This document shows, piece by piece, positions 1 through 13,790 of a stretch of 64,000 nt of DNA (positions are counted from its first letter, which is position 1; each line of letters starts with the position of its first letter). Under the pieces are notes generated by a model that was given only the letters and a program-made list of their open reading frames with translations, did not search any database and was not told the origin of the DNA. Made by a program: the position numbers and the translations under genes. The stretch is from Sorghum bicolor (Eukaryota; Streptophyta; Magnoliopsida; Poales; Poaceae). The DNA lies in the NCBI RefSeq assembly GCF_000003195.3, contig NC_012873.2, positions 64,985,615 to 65,049,614 of the forward strand, written 5' to 3'.

Positions 1-832
1 CAACGTACAGCGCGTCGCGTCGCGGTTCTTTTCACTGTCGCTGCTCGTATGAACGATCGGCGTCGTCGGCCAGTCGGCCCTGCTAATCTATGTCCTTTCT
101 TATCCGCCGTCTCTGTCGGGGAAGGGCGACGGCACGTTCGCGGCTCCTGAACCTTCTCGTCGTTTGCTCCGCCGCGGCACAGTGTGGCTGAAGAGCGCCG
201 AATGTGCTCGCGGGGCCTGGCGTGTGGCGTGCGCATGCGTCAACGTCGGCCACTATTTTAATTGCTTTGAATTAAATTAATTAAAGTACATGTATCATTT
301 AAGTATTTTCTTAAGTTGCACTATTAACATTTTTAAATGCGTCCTATTCATTTTCACTAATACTACGTAACGCCTTGTGACACCACGGTCGCGACTTGGC
401 CGGCCGATCTGGACCGTCCATTGGTAACAACATGCATGCATGCTCTGGAGTCTGGACCATGTGGAAAAATTTCCGTCGTCTCTCCATTGTCCTCCAGCGA
501 TTCGACCCCGGCCTTGACTTCCCGGCGCGCCCCGTGATCTGAATCTTGACCCGCGCACTCGGGCAAATATTGTAACGTAGTACTACGGCGAGAGAGATCG
601 CATCCACCGGCCACCACCACCCGGCCGGGCCTCCTTTTTTCACTGCGGTTTGGAGCACGCGCGAGGAATCACGTCACGGCTCCGATCCAATCCAAGTGGA
701 TTCCGAGGCACCAACGGCTGCCGTGTCGTCTTTGTGGCGGCAAATCAGCGGCGCGATCGATCGGTCGACACGTACGGCCGACGGGCGCGGCGCGCCCACT
801 GGCGGCCATGCCGAGCCAGCTCGCTCGCCGCC

Positions 833-860
833 TCACCCACACCCACACCCACACCCACCC
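833..860. repeat. Short CACACC hexamer tandem repeat
   Basis: Four to five copies of a six-base CACACC/CCCACA unit in tandem. It is a simple-sequence tract in the GC-rich 5' part of the window, with no gene around it. Confidence 0.8.
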
Positions 861-1775
861 GCGTGGGCCGTCGGGAGTACTGCGACGTGCATGTTGTGTC
901 GCCGTTCTGTTTCCGTGACGCGTGAGAGGAGATGGCGACGGCTCTGATGATCTGACCCGACGGCAGCTCTCCTCCTCCTCGCCGTGGGAACATGGCTTCG
1001 CCGCTCGAAGAGATGGGATCTATGGATCCCGCCATGGACCATGGGCCCGCGACACCTCAACAGTGCACCACCTTATCAAATCTCAAGTACTGTGACAGTA
1101 CGTGGGGGCTGCAGGGGGCGATGCACGCACCTGCGCATGTGTCATGTGTCATGTAGGTTAACCTGGCTGGGGCCTAGTAGCTAGGCACACAGGCGTCAAG
1201 AACTCAAGATCCTAACAACATCTGTATGCATGCATGATTGATTCATGATTATTATTCGCTACCACTCTCGGCCATGCAACTTCCAACCACTGTTGCAGGA
1301 ATCATACCAATGATGATTCATTCATAGATTAGTGAACACAAGCCATTAGAAATAGAAATGTGGACTCATGCTAGCAAGAGATGGTGGATTTCCTAAAGAT
1401 ACCGTCGGTACAAATAGTCTATTTATTGACGGTGGGTCTAAGACAGCCACATTGTTGTTCTAAGTCTATGTCCAATTTACATTGGCGGTAAATTAAAAAA
1501 ACTATCAGTATAAATAGTTTTACATCTATGGTTTTCTTAGATAGATGCTAGTACAAATAATTTGAAATCATTTTTTTATTTTTTAAAAATAACATTAGCT
1601 AAAGAAATGACCTATAACAATATTGTAGTACTCGAGAAGATCTACGAATTTATAGTTGTCTACTTTTTTTATTTGAAATCATTTAAATTCTATTTGATGA
1701 TTAATAATTTTGAAATTAATAATTTTATGACTTTTTCAAATGGCATCGAATGGAGAAATGACCAAACCAAAGTTA

Positions 1776-2013
1776 GGCCTTGTTTAGTTCCAAAAATTTC
1801 TGGCAAAACGAGACTGTAGCACTTTCGTTTGTATTTGACAAATATTATCCAATCATGGACTAACTAGGCTCAATCGTCTCGTCAATTTCGACTAAACTGT
1901 GCAATTAGTTTTTATTTTCGTCTATATTTAATAATCCATGCATATGTCTAAAGATTTGATGTGACGGTAAATCTGAAAAATTTTGCAATTTTTTTTGGGA
2001 ACTAAACAAGGCC
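1776..2013. mobile_element. MITE of the GGCCTTGTTTAGTT family
   Basis: A 238 bp element begins GGCCTTGTTTAGTTCC and ends with the inverse, GGGAACTAAACAAGGCC. It is flanked on both sides by TTA, read as a 3-bp target-site duplication. It is a full-length member of the commonest repeat family in this window, with the typical 'actgtagcactttcgtttg' stretch after the first end. It is non-coding and non-autonomous. Confidence 0.9.
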
Positions 2014-3282
2014 TTATAGTACTCATGGAGATCTAAAACTTTCCGGTTCAGACTTATTTTATTTGAACCCATTTATCGTCTCATGCACTAGAATATTCAC
2101 CAAAGTAAATAGAAATGAACATATTGACTATTTGAACACAGGTGATTTAGAGGTGTACTAGTAATGAAGGAATGCGTGAGGCAAGGGGTACGAGAAGGTT
2201 CTTCCTCGTTTAGCTTCTCTTGGTCCTTCTTTCTACTAATTTTAGTTTCATTTATAAATTCCGGAAAACCATCTACAGTGGTGGTTTGCGTAAACATGTC
2301 GACATGCGGTTCTCAGCGATGCTAGTAAAAGCAATACCATTTTTATTGGTCTTGCACACTAGCGGTTCACAGAATCGGCAGAGAAAAAAAAAAGTGCCGC
2401 TAGCACAAATGTTTTGTGTACTAGTAGGTGAATATAGGTGTCGTGTGCGTTTGAGAACCATGAGAATGTTGGATGCTAGTCACATTTTAGTTTAGACAAT
2501 TTTGATAAAGTTAGTAAGTATTTAGATGGAAACCAAATTTATGTAAAAAAAAAGATAGACTACACGTGTCAAATATAAAATATGTAGCAAGATCCTCCCG
2601 TGTATAGTGGCTATACCTATTTGAGCTTACCAACTAAAGTCAGTAAGCCTGACGCCAGCGAATACGTTTCGAGACCTATTTGTTTTGGTATGACTTATTT
2701 TCTAATTAGAGATTATGTAATAATGATTTATTTACTTTATTATTTACATAAAAACTGAATAAGATAAATAGTCAAATATGATCATTTAAAAGTCAAAAGC
2801 GTGGTGTGTTTTAGTCCGGAGGGAGCAGTGATTTTCATCCTGTCAACATAGTAAAAAGCGAGATTTCTCTTGAGTGTTGTCTCATCGATCGCGTCCCATG
2901 CTATTGTCTGCTTTCCGCAACCACAGAGTTGTGCAACACCGAAATTGGCGCGACAGGGAACAGGTAAAAAAGCTCGCCCACTCGCACGCGGTCCTCAAGG
3001 ACCATTGTGTAGATCGGAGAGATGCAGATGCAGCGATGAGTTTTGATGATCCGGCCCCTACCCGTGATGGCGTGATGGGCGAAGGAGAGATCAGGAACAG
3101 GGGACACGCCGATCAGAGATGACGATACACTGACCCATCAGATTGGGGGTCCAGTAGCAACGGTCACCGCCGGGTCCGGGATTATTGAGCAAAGCAGATG
3201 GAATTGTTCTCCTTGTCGATGCAAGTATTAAGGGTACAGTTGTCACTGTTCCAACACTGATCACTTCACGTGTGTGTTATTA

Positions 3283-3522
3283 GAGCAAGTATTATAGTGG
3301 GCTGTAAGCTGGCTAAATACTGAGGTGGAGGAGAGAAAAGAGGAGAGAGGAGAAGCGGGCTGTAAGCTTACAGCCAGCTTAGGCACAGAAACCAAGGAAC
3401 TTTGTGAGAGAGACAAGTGGGCCATGTATTAATAGTGAATAGCTAACTATTGTATGGATGGGCTGGAAGAAGGCTGTAAAAACCTTACAGCCAGCGAGTG
3501 GGCTGTATTATTAAATTTGCTC
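3283..3522. mobile_element. Tourist-like MITE with TTA duplication
   Basis: A 240 bp element starts GAGCAAGTATTATAG and ends AATTTGCTC, with TTA directly on each side. The interior has repeated GGGCTGTAAG / CTTACAGCC inverted motifs. The TTA duplication and size fit PIF/Harbinger-derived (Tourist-like) MITEs. A relative lies at about 8527-8778. Confidence 0.75.
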
Positions 3523-4917
3523 TTAGTAGTAAATCGATGAAGAGACAGCCTTTTTTAGATATCGAAGCAAGGTGGGGTCAATTTGCATTTAACCCACTGG
3601 CAACACCACGTAGAGTCTATTTTCGGATTAAAACGTTAAGAGCCTGTTAGCTTGGCACAAAAGTTATGGCTAAAAGCACTATTCGCTGATTTATTGTGAA
3701 AAAAAATATTGCTAAATAATTGACAAATTCGGTAGATAAGCTCAAGCGAACATGCTCTAAATTTTGACTACATAACGGGAGAAACTGTTTCATACTAGAC
3801 TTGAGAATTATCAAGGACTTAAACTTATCCATGCCTAAACTGGTCCATAAGTGAATTGACATCCATATAATAGTGCAGATACATGGTTGCACATCTTAAG
3901 TATGAAAGTCATATAACACGTCTTAAATTTTGGGTCTTTGGTGGTGCCTCCAAGCAGAGTTGTCTAGTCGGACGACAAACCATATCATTAATTTTGACAC
4001 TGCCTAGGCGACACGCTACTTGGTAAATCCAAACATATTGTGGTGGAAATGAACCAGCACCACCTATCACGAGGTCTAGGGATCAAGAGCCTCTTTGAAT
4101 CATGTCGTCTCAAGCAATGTTTTGCTAGGGAAGCGAACATTGGCCTCAGTGTCCGAAATCGAACATCTGGGTGTGCTGCTTGGCCTAGGCACTTGGACAC
4201 CGCCATCAACCAAACAAGCCTCAAATCCCAAACTTATGTGCCTCACATAGGTCTAAAAAAATACAAAATTCATAACAAAGAGTTGAACTTAAGATTGGGC
4301 TCCAATGATTAAACAAGCCTGATATTTGAGTAGTTTTGAAGTTTTAATGCCATATAAAACCAAATCTACTTTTGCTGGAATTTGGGACAGGAAAAATAAA
4401 ACAGGAATTGCGAATTTTGGTAGGTGCGACGGTGACCGGCGAAAAAAAATTAAGCAAAGTAGTATCAAAATCGGTGCTTAAAAGTCCACGTAGCTAATGT
4501 ATGTACGTATGCGTGCCACTATCTCTTTATTATGTCTTGACCACATCAATCAACCTGTAAAGTATGGGATTAGGCTGGATGGATATAGGTCATATATAGA
4601 ATAGCATCACAGCCGTGATACCGTACAATATTATACTACATCATATCCAGCATAATTAGCTGGTGGTCAGTTGCAATAATCCTCAGAGGACTTGTTGTCT
4701 TTGTCTCCATCGGGTAGCTAGCTAGCCTGCATGATCGCCGTGCACACGTCCAGCAGGCCAGCCGAGATCAGCGCGTCGCGGGGGCGCCCTATACGTCCAG
4801 ACTGCTTTTTTATTTGCGAATGCGTACTTGGCTTCCTAATCCCATTTGACCGAATTATACAAGTAGTAATAACGTAACGTCCCGAGGTCATTCTGGTAAT
4901 CTAGCATTTTCGCTCAG

Positions 4918-4927
4918 CCTATAAATT
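4918..4927 (+). promoter_or_regulatory. TATA box of the ACC oxidase gene
   Basis: CCTATAAATT lies 120-130 bases upstream of the ACC oxidase ATG, so a start of transcription near 4950 and a leader of about 95 bases are expected. Position and sequence match a plant TATA box. Confidence 0.75.
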
Positions 4928-5046
4928 GGGCCGCACCCACCGCCTCGCTCTCCACACAAACTCAGCCTGCCTGCCTCACTGACTGTCAAGCTGCAACCCA
5001 CAGCGATCGAGCTAGTGAGAGTGAGAGACGAGAGTTAGAGAGCGAG

Positions 5047-7177
<2,131 letters not shown>

Positions 7178-10100
7178 TGAACAAACACACTGCTGCCTTC
7201 AATTCTGCTCCTTGTCCCTTCGTGTCCTGCATTATGCTTTGAGCTTGAAGCCTTGATGAGGCTGCAATGAACAGTGTCCATGTGCTTATATGTAGTTTGG
7301 CACGGTGGTTATGCGTGTATCGTGGAACGGCGTAATGTATTTTGGTTGTCTCGGATCTATATGTATGTACGTATATATTGAGTACTGTATGTAAAGTGTG
7401 TGTAGCATCTGATCCAATGTATGAGCAGTGTGTACGTGACCAGGACCTGATGTGCTGCTATTACTACCACCTCAAGTGGAGGGAACATGAATTATTAGTA
7501 GTTCTCATACATGTGAGTTATGTGCCTCGGTGACGAACCCCAGATTGAACCATTTGGTGTATGGAAACTTCGATATTCATTCCCCACACCCAGGTATTCA
7601 CAATCAAAACGGAATATGTTTATATGTCGTGCATGGAAAAACAGGATGTCCCAACTAAAAAGGGCGGGCAAAGTGAGAATCATCGAAAAATCAATTGTAT
7701 CCCGCCTCATTTTTCTAGTTTGCCAAGATAGAGAAAATGAAATGATTGAATGACCACAAATATGAATTCGATCCTCTTAAACGTAGCAATTGGATCGGGG
7801 CGAATTGAGATTTACTCTGACCGTTTTCACATCTAAGGCCGACCAACAAGTATAAATCGCCATCTCTGGTCTTCAAGATCAGAAAATGAACAACAACATG
7901 GGTTTGAAGAAAAAATAGGGTTTAGCTAATTTGTTTGACTGCATAACCTCAATCAGTTATGGCTCTTTATATTTATAGTGTGGAGAGGGTATTGTCTTGT
8001 TAAAAGATGAAGGGACGAAGCTATTATATAGTTCGTGCCAAAATACAGCTCCTAACTTAGATTACATAGTGAAGCCATCCTAGCTGGTTTCTAAAAATCG
8101 ACCTGAGCGGTTTCCTCGTACTTGAATCTTCAAATGGGCATGAGACCATCCGGAGTATAAATTGGGTGTTCCATATATGTATTCGATTGTCTCAAAGGGA
8201 GATATGCAATTGTGAAGTCCAGTATATAATTTGATAAAGTTATCAAAGCCAGCCAGTCCTATTTCAGAAATAAGGAACAAGTCAAATCTATTTCCCAAGA
8301 ATTATCAAGTCTTGCCAGTTTTTTTATGGGGAAAACTGTACTTTTATAAAAGAGCAAACATCACAGTTTTAAGGTCTTGTCAGTTTTAGATGCCAACACT
8401 ATCAAATAAGCTCCAAATAAATTTAAAGCCCATTTGACTGTTTCCTGTTAAGGACCTGTTCGTTTCAGCTCGGAATTATTTGGAACTGTTCCGGACCTAG
8501 AGCCATTCGGTGGCCGGAATTTCTAAGAGCAGGTACAATAGTGAGCTTATAGCCAAGCTAATGCTGATGTGGAGGAGAGAAGAGAGAAGAGAGATGATAG
8601 CTTGGCTCTTATGTAAGCACCAAGCTGGGCACGGATACATAAGTAGTAGTGGACCCAAATAGCAAGTGTTGTGAGAAGGAATAGAAAAGAGAATGTGTTT
8701 TAGAGACAAGTATGAGACAACTTATTGTATAACTTGGCTCTAATCACTTGGCTTATAGCCAAACACTTGGCTCTATTATAAACAATCCTAGTCCCAAAAG
8801 TCTAAAATCAGGCCTGGCTAAAGGAAATTTCCTAAGCAGCAATCAAACAGGCCCAATTTAGGCTCAGAATCAGCCTCAGTTGTCGGGCACCAAGCCCAAT
8901 AGCTAATAGCCCACATGACCACTTCCAATCCAATTATATATGCACATGCCATATTGTGAGAACCGACCCAACACTGCTCACCTCTCGAGCGGCTCGGGCC
9001 CATCATCCCAATTCCCAACAACAGTCAAAAGTGTGCACCAGAAAAGAAACCGAACGTACCTACAGTCGCGCACTCCGCTCCCGCGACCAATCCACCGCAC
9101 CCAGGTGGCGGCCGGGCACGGAAACCACCGTTGATGACGGTAGTCGGCAGATCTCTCGTCTCGATCGGTGAAAGCAGCTGCCCCCAATATTCTCTTCTCG
9201 GCTTCGCAGTTCGCACCTCCCGTGGTCCACAGCCTGCCCCGCCTCGCGACTCGCATTGGCAGCTTCTTCCTCCTTCACATGTCGCGCGCCGCATGGCCGC
9301 CGGTCACCTACCGCGCCTCGTGGACTCGTGGTCGTGGTGGCCCATGTACCCATTCCCATGTGGTTCCAAGGCCGCCGAGCCATGCGAGCAAATAGTACGG
9401 CACGACCGCCTACCGGCACGCCGCACTGGTACGCAGCGTAGATGTCGAAACCAAAGGTTCCGAGAACGGCAGACTTTGGGAAAAGTGTGGATCCGTGCCC
9501 ATTTCTGCCCGCTACAATGCCCATGCGCGCCAAGTGCTAACAGCCAGCCCAACACCAGTAGAGCAGTGGTGCTGCACGACAAATTCTGAAAAGCGGTGCT
9601 TTTCCACGGGACCAGCAACATCCCCATTTCTAGAGCAATCACATAAGGCTTCCAGACAGTTTTTATTTACAAAAATCGAAAAGGCAGCGTTGCTTTGCGA
9701 TCCGAAACTTTCCAAAGCAATTCGGCACAAATCCTCGATTCCAAGGTTTTTGTAGTCAAAATGCTCGCCAAACTCCATAGACAAATAGGTGAATAGCGTT
9801 TTCGGGAGCAACAGGGGACGCAAAAAGGCCAGACATCGACGCTGTACGAGGGAAGGACGCCACTATCACGAGTCCCTTGCTAGTACTACCACTACTCGAG
9901 TGCTGGCTAGTGTACATTGTCGTCCACGCTAAGCACCAATTCCGGCACGCAAATTTGAGGCGATGATGGAACAAGAGTCAAACAGCTCACTCGAGTCGAG
10001 ACAAACCATAGTGGGGCACATGGGCACAAAGGCTAAACCCATTAATTAATTAATCTATACTGATCAGATTATAATAGTAGCACTAGCACGCTAGCAGTGA

Positions 10101-10630
10101 TAGTAGTAGGAGTACTAGTTACATGGACTGGGGTACTAAACAAAGATATCCACCATTAGCCAAAGCTGCAAAAAGAAGGCGTACAGCTACAGTGATGTTC
10201 GTTCTACGGAGTGTACGCTGCGTCGCTGCAGCAGGAGTCAAGGCTGCACAGCAGCAGCGTAAAGAAAGGCTGAAAGGGTGCAAAGATTCCGGCATCCTCT
10301 CGACTGATGAGCTGCTGCTGCCATCGATTCTTTTGTTCCTCGAGATGGCCGCTTGGCGTTACAGCAGTCCTCGCCACTGTTGCTTCAGTTCAGACCGTCG
10401 ATGGGAGGTCGCACTTGCCCATCTCTGTAAACAATGCAGCAGCAGCACCGAGCACCCAGTGAGATCGCAGGTTAGATCACAAAATCAACTCTTAAAAACA
10501 GCACATTCTCCCATCTAACAGCGGATTAGCGCACATCAGGACGTCTCACGAGACGACCACTGGTCCAGGGAGACACGTACGTACAGTACAGTAATGAGTG
10601 GACTAAAGAAATGCAGTAGGGTACAATACA
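7178..10630. other. Intergenic region between ACC oxidase and the plastid insertion
   Basis: The first few hundred bases are probably the ACC oxidase 3' UTR. No gene is recognised beyond that. A Tourist-like MITE lies at about 8527-8778. Around 8450-8520 and 8814-8855 are pieces with 'CCTGTTCGTTT' and 'CAAACAGGCC' ends typical of other grass MITEs. 9000-9500 is a GC-rich patch with long open frames on both strands but no recognisable protein. 10100-10520 has an open frame of 131 codons that I cannot connect to any family. Confidence 0.55.
8527..8778. mobile_element. Tourist-like MITE related to the one at 3283
   Basis: It begins GAGCAGGTACAATAGTG and shares the 'GTGGAGGAGAGA' interior with the element at 3283-3522. 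TAA occurs on both sides if the right end is placed at ...GGCTCTATTA. The right end is less certain than the left. Confidence 0.5.
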
Positions 10631-10707
10631 GGTCTTGTAGCAAAGAAAAATTTCGTGACACTGTAGCATTTTAGTTTGTTTGCGAAAACTATTGCTCAAT
10701 CATAAAC

Positions 10708-11103
10708 TCTTCTTAATACAAGGGACATTTGGCGATAAGCTTGTGCCTGTTTGGAGAGATCATCATAAATTATTAAAGTATACGGTTCGCGGTACATAAA
10801 ATATTCAGCCAGGGCTGCTCCCGTATAAGGAGCGAGATATTGTAATGTAGCGGGTGAATCCGCCATTTCAGCTACTACAATAGTGTATTCCATGGCCCTC
10901 TTCGTGGAAAGTAGTTACTACTTGAGCCACGGAGCATGCTCTTTGACCGATAGCTACATAAACACATATTACATCTTGCCCTTTTTGATTGAGAATTGTA
11001 TCTTTTTGATTGAGAATTGTATCTGTGGCTACTGCTGTTTTGCCAGTCTGTGTGTCCCCAATAATTAACTCTCGCTGACCGCGCCCTATGGGGATCATCG
11101 AAT
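10708..11103 (-). pseudogene. atpA: Plastid-derived atpA fragment (nuclear plastid DNA)
   Basis: Read on the minus strand, this is an internal part of the chloroplast ATP synthase CF1 alpha subunit. It covers the stretch around the P-loop (here [10 protein letters not shown]; the plastid protein normally has GDRQTGKT) and runs through [11 protein letters not shown] to [10 protein letters not shown]. The reading frame breaks at about 10890-10900, where two bases have been lost between the EEG and MEYTIVV segments. Seven codons are duplicated in tandem at 10981-11022. It has neither start nor stop of the gene and is flanked by the two halves of a MITE. It is a dead copy of organelle DNA in the nucleus, not a working gene. 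Identification rests on the highly conserved plastid atpA protein; mitochondrial atp1 is less similar. Confidence 0.92.
10981..11022. repeat. 21-bp exact tandem duplication inside the atpA fragment
   Basis: Two identical 21-base units, 10981-11001 and 11002-11022, encode DTILNQK twice on the minus strand. Functional plastid atpA has one copy, so the duplication most likely arose after or during transfer to the nucleus. Confidence 0.9.
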
Positions 11104-11655
11104 ATTCGCCACGTCAATTTGGAACAAACTGTGTAATTAGTTTTTATTTTTGTCTATATTTAATACTCTATATATATATATATATATATTTTTAAAGATT
11201 GATGTGACGGAAATTTTGAAAAAATTTTGGGTAGCCACAGATAAAGTGGCAATCAGGCACAACGCGGTCTGCGACGTTCAGACAAGCGCGCGGCACGACG
11301 AAGGAAACCCACGCAGGGAGCGAATTGGGCGCAGCGACGGGTCAAATCACGTCGACCTGCGAGCCGCACAGGCCCCCATCTCGGTCATTACTACGGGGTA
11401 CTCCTTGCCTGAACGGCTCCATCCCAGTGACAACAGCTCGGATCCAATGCAGGCTTGAACACGGCCATAAGCCCTGCTTAAAATCCCAGTACAGATTTGG
11501 TCGCAGAGCAGCAGTAACGGCTGCTGCAGACGTGCAAATGGAACACAACGTGGTAGGAGTACAGTATGTGGTGTGTACAGTACTGCGCGGCGCGTGCCAC
11601 AAATGTTGTTTTACTGGACGTGACAGCATGTGTGGTGGGTAGGAGTACTGTGGCC

Positions 11656-11800
11656 AAAGATTCGTCTCGTGATTTACAGGTAAACTGTATAATTAGTTAT
11701 CTTTTTTATTAATATTTAATGCTCCATATATGTACCGTAAGATTCGATGTGACGAGAAATCTGGTAAAGTTTTGGGTTTTTGTTGCTAAAAAGAACGGGA
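11656..11800. mobile_element. Truncated MITE of the GGCCTTGTTTAGTT family
   Basis: It contains the family core 'gattcgtctcgtgatttacag', 'aattagtta' and 'gattcgatgtgacg', but both terminal repeats are missing. It is a remnant lying between the atpA fragment and the glucanase gene. The rest of 11232-12079 shows nothing recognisable. Confidence 0.65.
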
Positions 11801-12079
11801 ATCATTCCCGTACAATGGCAAAGCAAATTATGATTTGATTTGAACTGTTGGTCTATCACTCTATCAGTAAAAAATCACCGTGCGGCCCCGCGATAAAACA
11901 CCGGTCCTACGGGATGTTTCATGCCTAGGTTCCCGCGATCATCACTTTAACCCAAACAGTATGGCTTTGGTCGCGTACTGCAGCTAGCAGCGACAGCATT
12001 TACATTTTGCTACGTGATGAACGAACGAATTCATGGAGTTACCGGTTTGCACGGATGTACCAAGACTATTGAACTATTT

Positions 12080-13683
12080 TTAGCTCGGTAGGAAATGGCA
12101 CGATGAGAAGATGAGTGGCGGCAGCTTACTTGGTGCCTGGTTGACGACGTAGGCGGCGCCGGCGAAGTCGCAGGTCCCGATGGAACGGCCCTTGCGCTGG
12201 TAGTAGTCGTTGAAGGCGTAGGAGGCGTGCGCGACCATGGTGTTGGGCTCGAAGCACGCCGCGCCGGGCTGGATGGCCTTGCAGTCCGCGCCGCCGGGGC
12301 CGCACGCGTAGTCCAGCGCCGCCTGCAGCCGCTGCTCCCCGACGATCGCATTCGCCACGCACCACGCCTCCCCGGTCGTGACCTTCACCCCGCTCGGCGG
12401 ATTGCCGCTGGTGCTGGTGCTGCCGCTGCCGCTGCTCGGCCCGCCGTTCTCCTGCCACCCGAGGCCATTGTTGCCCTGGCTGCCGCCGCCTGAAGGGTTG
12501 CCGCCGCCACCGAGGACGAAGTCGACGTCGTACACCTTCTGCTGGTTCGGGTAGAAGACTCCGTAATTGCGTTCAGAGGTGGGCCCGGGCTTCTGGTTCT
12601 CGTTGAAGAGCGCGAAGAGGTACACGTCGATGTCGGCGTCGGGGCGGCGAGGAGTGCCAGCGTTGCCGGAAAGCACGCGGCGCGCCAGGTTGCCGTTGTA
12701 CGCTGCGGCGTTGGCCGCCGAAGCGCCTGCCTCGTTGGCGTCGCCCTTGGACGGCCACCCGGTCTCGGAGACCACAACGCGTACGGCATTGTAGTTCCCG
12801 AGCTTGCTGACCGCGGCGAACACGGCGTCGAGCTGGGCGTCGAGGAGGCTGTAGTACTTGAGGCCGTTCCCGGCATCGAGCACGCCGGCGTTGGGGCGGA
12901 ACAGCGCGTAGTCGAGGGAGATGTCGCCGGCATTGCCGGAGTAGGCAAAGAACGGGTAGGCGTTCACCATGAGGTACGACCCGGTCTGCGCCAGGAAGTC
13001 GAGCATGGGCTTCATGACGGCCTGCGCGAGGTCCTCCCGGAACGCGCCCGCCGACGACGGGTACGACGACGCGAGCGCGGTGAGCGCGATGGGCGACGAC
13101 ACCTTGACGGCGTTGTCGAGGCCGAGCCTTGCCAGCGCGGCGTGCACGTTTGTCATGGCGGGGACCAGCTGCGCCGTGACGTTCTTGGCGGACGCGAACA
13201 CCTCGTTGCCCACGGCGATGCCGTGGATCTGCGTCGCCGGGTAGTAGGCCGCCACGTTGCGGCGCACCCACAGGAGCGCGTACGACGCGCGCGACGCCGC
13301 CGCGGCGAGCTGCTCGTTGGGCAGCGCAACCACCACCTTGATTCCGGTGTTGGCCAGCGCGCGCAGCACGGTGGGGTCGGCGTCGTACAGCTTCACCTGC
13401 CCGACGCCCTGCTGCTTCAGCAGCTGCACCACCGCCGCCGGATTCGGCAGGTTGTTCGCCACGCGGCCGTAGTTCACGCCCACCGTCCCCGCCTCTGCAA
13501 CCACAACCGGTACACACACACCTATCAGTCACCAAACTGCCACCTGCATTGCCGCATTGTTGTCATAAAAAAAACCCTTAATCTTTGCGCATTCCGGCGG
13601 TGTTTACCTGCCGGACAAAGGAAGAGGAGCGGAACCGCCACGGCGAGGAGGACGGCGACGGGGAGGCGGCGTAGGGACGCCAT
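12080..13683 (-). CDS. Glucan endo-1,3-beta-glucosidase, GH17 with X8 (CBM43) domain
   Basis: A secreted enzyme that hydrolyses beta-1,3-glucan (callose or related wall glucans). Exon 1 is 13608-13683 and holds the signal peptide: MASLRR, then a hydrophobic run ending LFLCPA. Exon 2 runs from 13494 downward; the joined mature part starts near GTVGVNYGR. The GH17 barrel follows, with general acid E123 (GIAVGNEVF) and nucleophile E269 (VVSETGWPS). A Gly/Ser-rich linker leads to an X8 domain (GEAWCVAN ... ACFEPNTM ... GTCDFAGAAYVV) with at least five of the six usual cysteines. The 3' end is uncertain. Reading straight on ends at 12080 and supplies a sixth Cys. However, a good donor (A|GTAAGC at 12130/12129) follows NQAP, where relatives often have an intron; an exon near 11960-11980 would then finish the protein. 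No clear GPI signal is visible in the read-through version. Confidence 0.9.
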
Positions 13684-13777
13684 GCTCTGCTGCGGCGCGG
13701 TGAGGCAGAGCAAAGACGGCGCGGGGGTGAGTGGGCGAGTGTGTGGGTGTGGGGCGGAGGGAAAGGGCGGAGGCTGG

Positions 13778-13790
13778 GGATTTTTATGGC
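13778..13790 (-). promoter_or_regulatory. TATA box of the glucanase gene
   Basis: On the minus strand GCCATAAAAATCC lies about 95-105 bases upstream of the glucanase ATG at 13683. It is the only TATA-like motif in a very GC-rich upstream region. Confidence 0.65.

Larger units (their letters stand above)
1..4917. other. Intergenic region upstream of the ACC oxidase gene
   Basis: No gene is recognised here. Positions 1-1180 are GC-rich and could be the flank or leader of a gene outside the window, but no open frame looks like a known protein. From about 1200 to 4700 the DNA is AT-rich and repeat-like. It holds two clean MITEs (listed separately), a probable decayed Stowaway end near 2815-2828 (GGAGGGAG), and a short fragment near 3641-3750 of the same 'GATTTATTGTGA' repeat that is found downstream of both NAA40 genes. 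Confidence 0.6.
10631..11231. mobile_element. MITE (GGCCTTGTTTAGTT family) split by plastid DNA
   Basis: Bases 10631-10707 match the first third of the family (degenerate GGTCTTGT end, then the 'gacactgtagcatttt' block, stopping just after 'caatcat'). Bases 11104-11231 match the remainder, resuming at 'attcgccacgtcaattt' and continuing through 'aattagtttttatttt' and 'gatgtgacgg'. The element is therefore interrupted by the atpA fragment. About 15 bases of the family consensus are missing at the break. A (TA)n tract of about 20 bases has grown inside the right part near 11168-11189. Confidence 0.75.
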
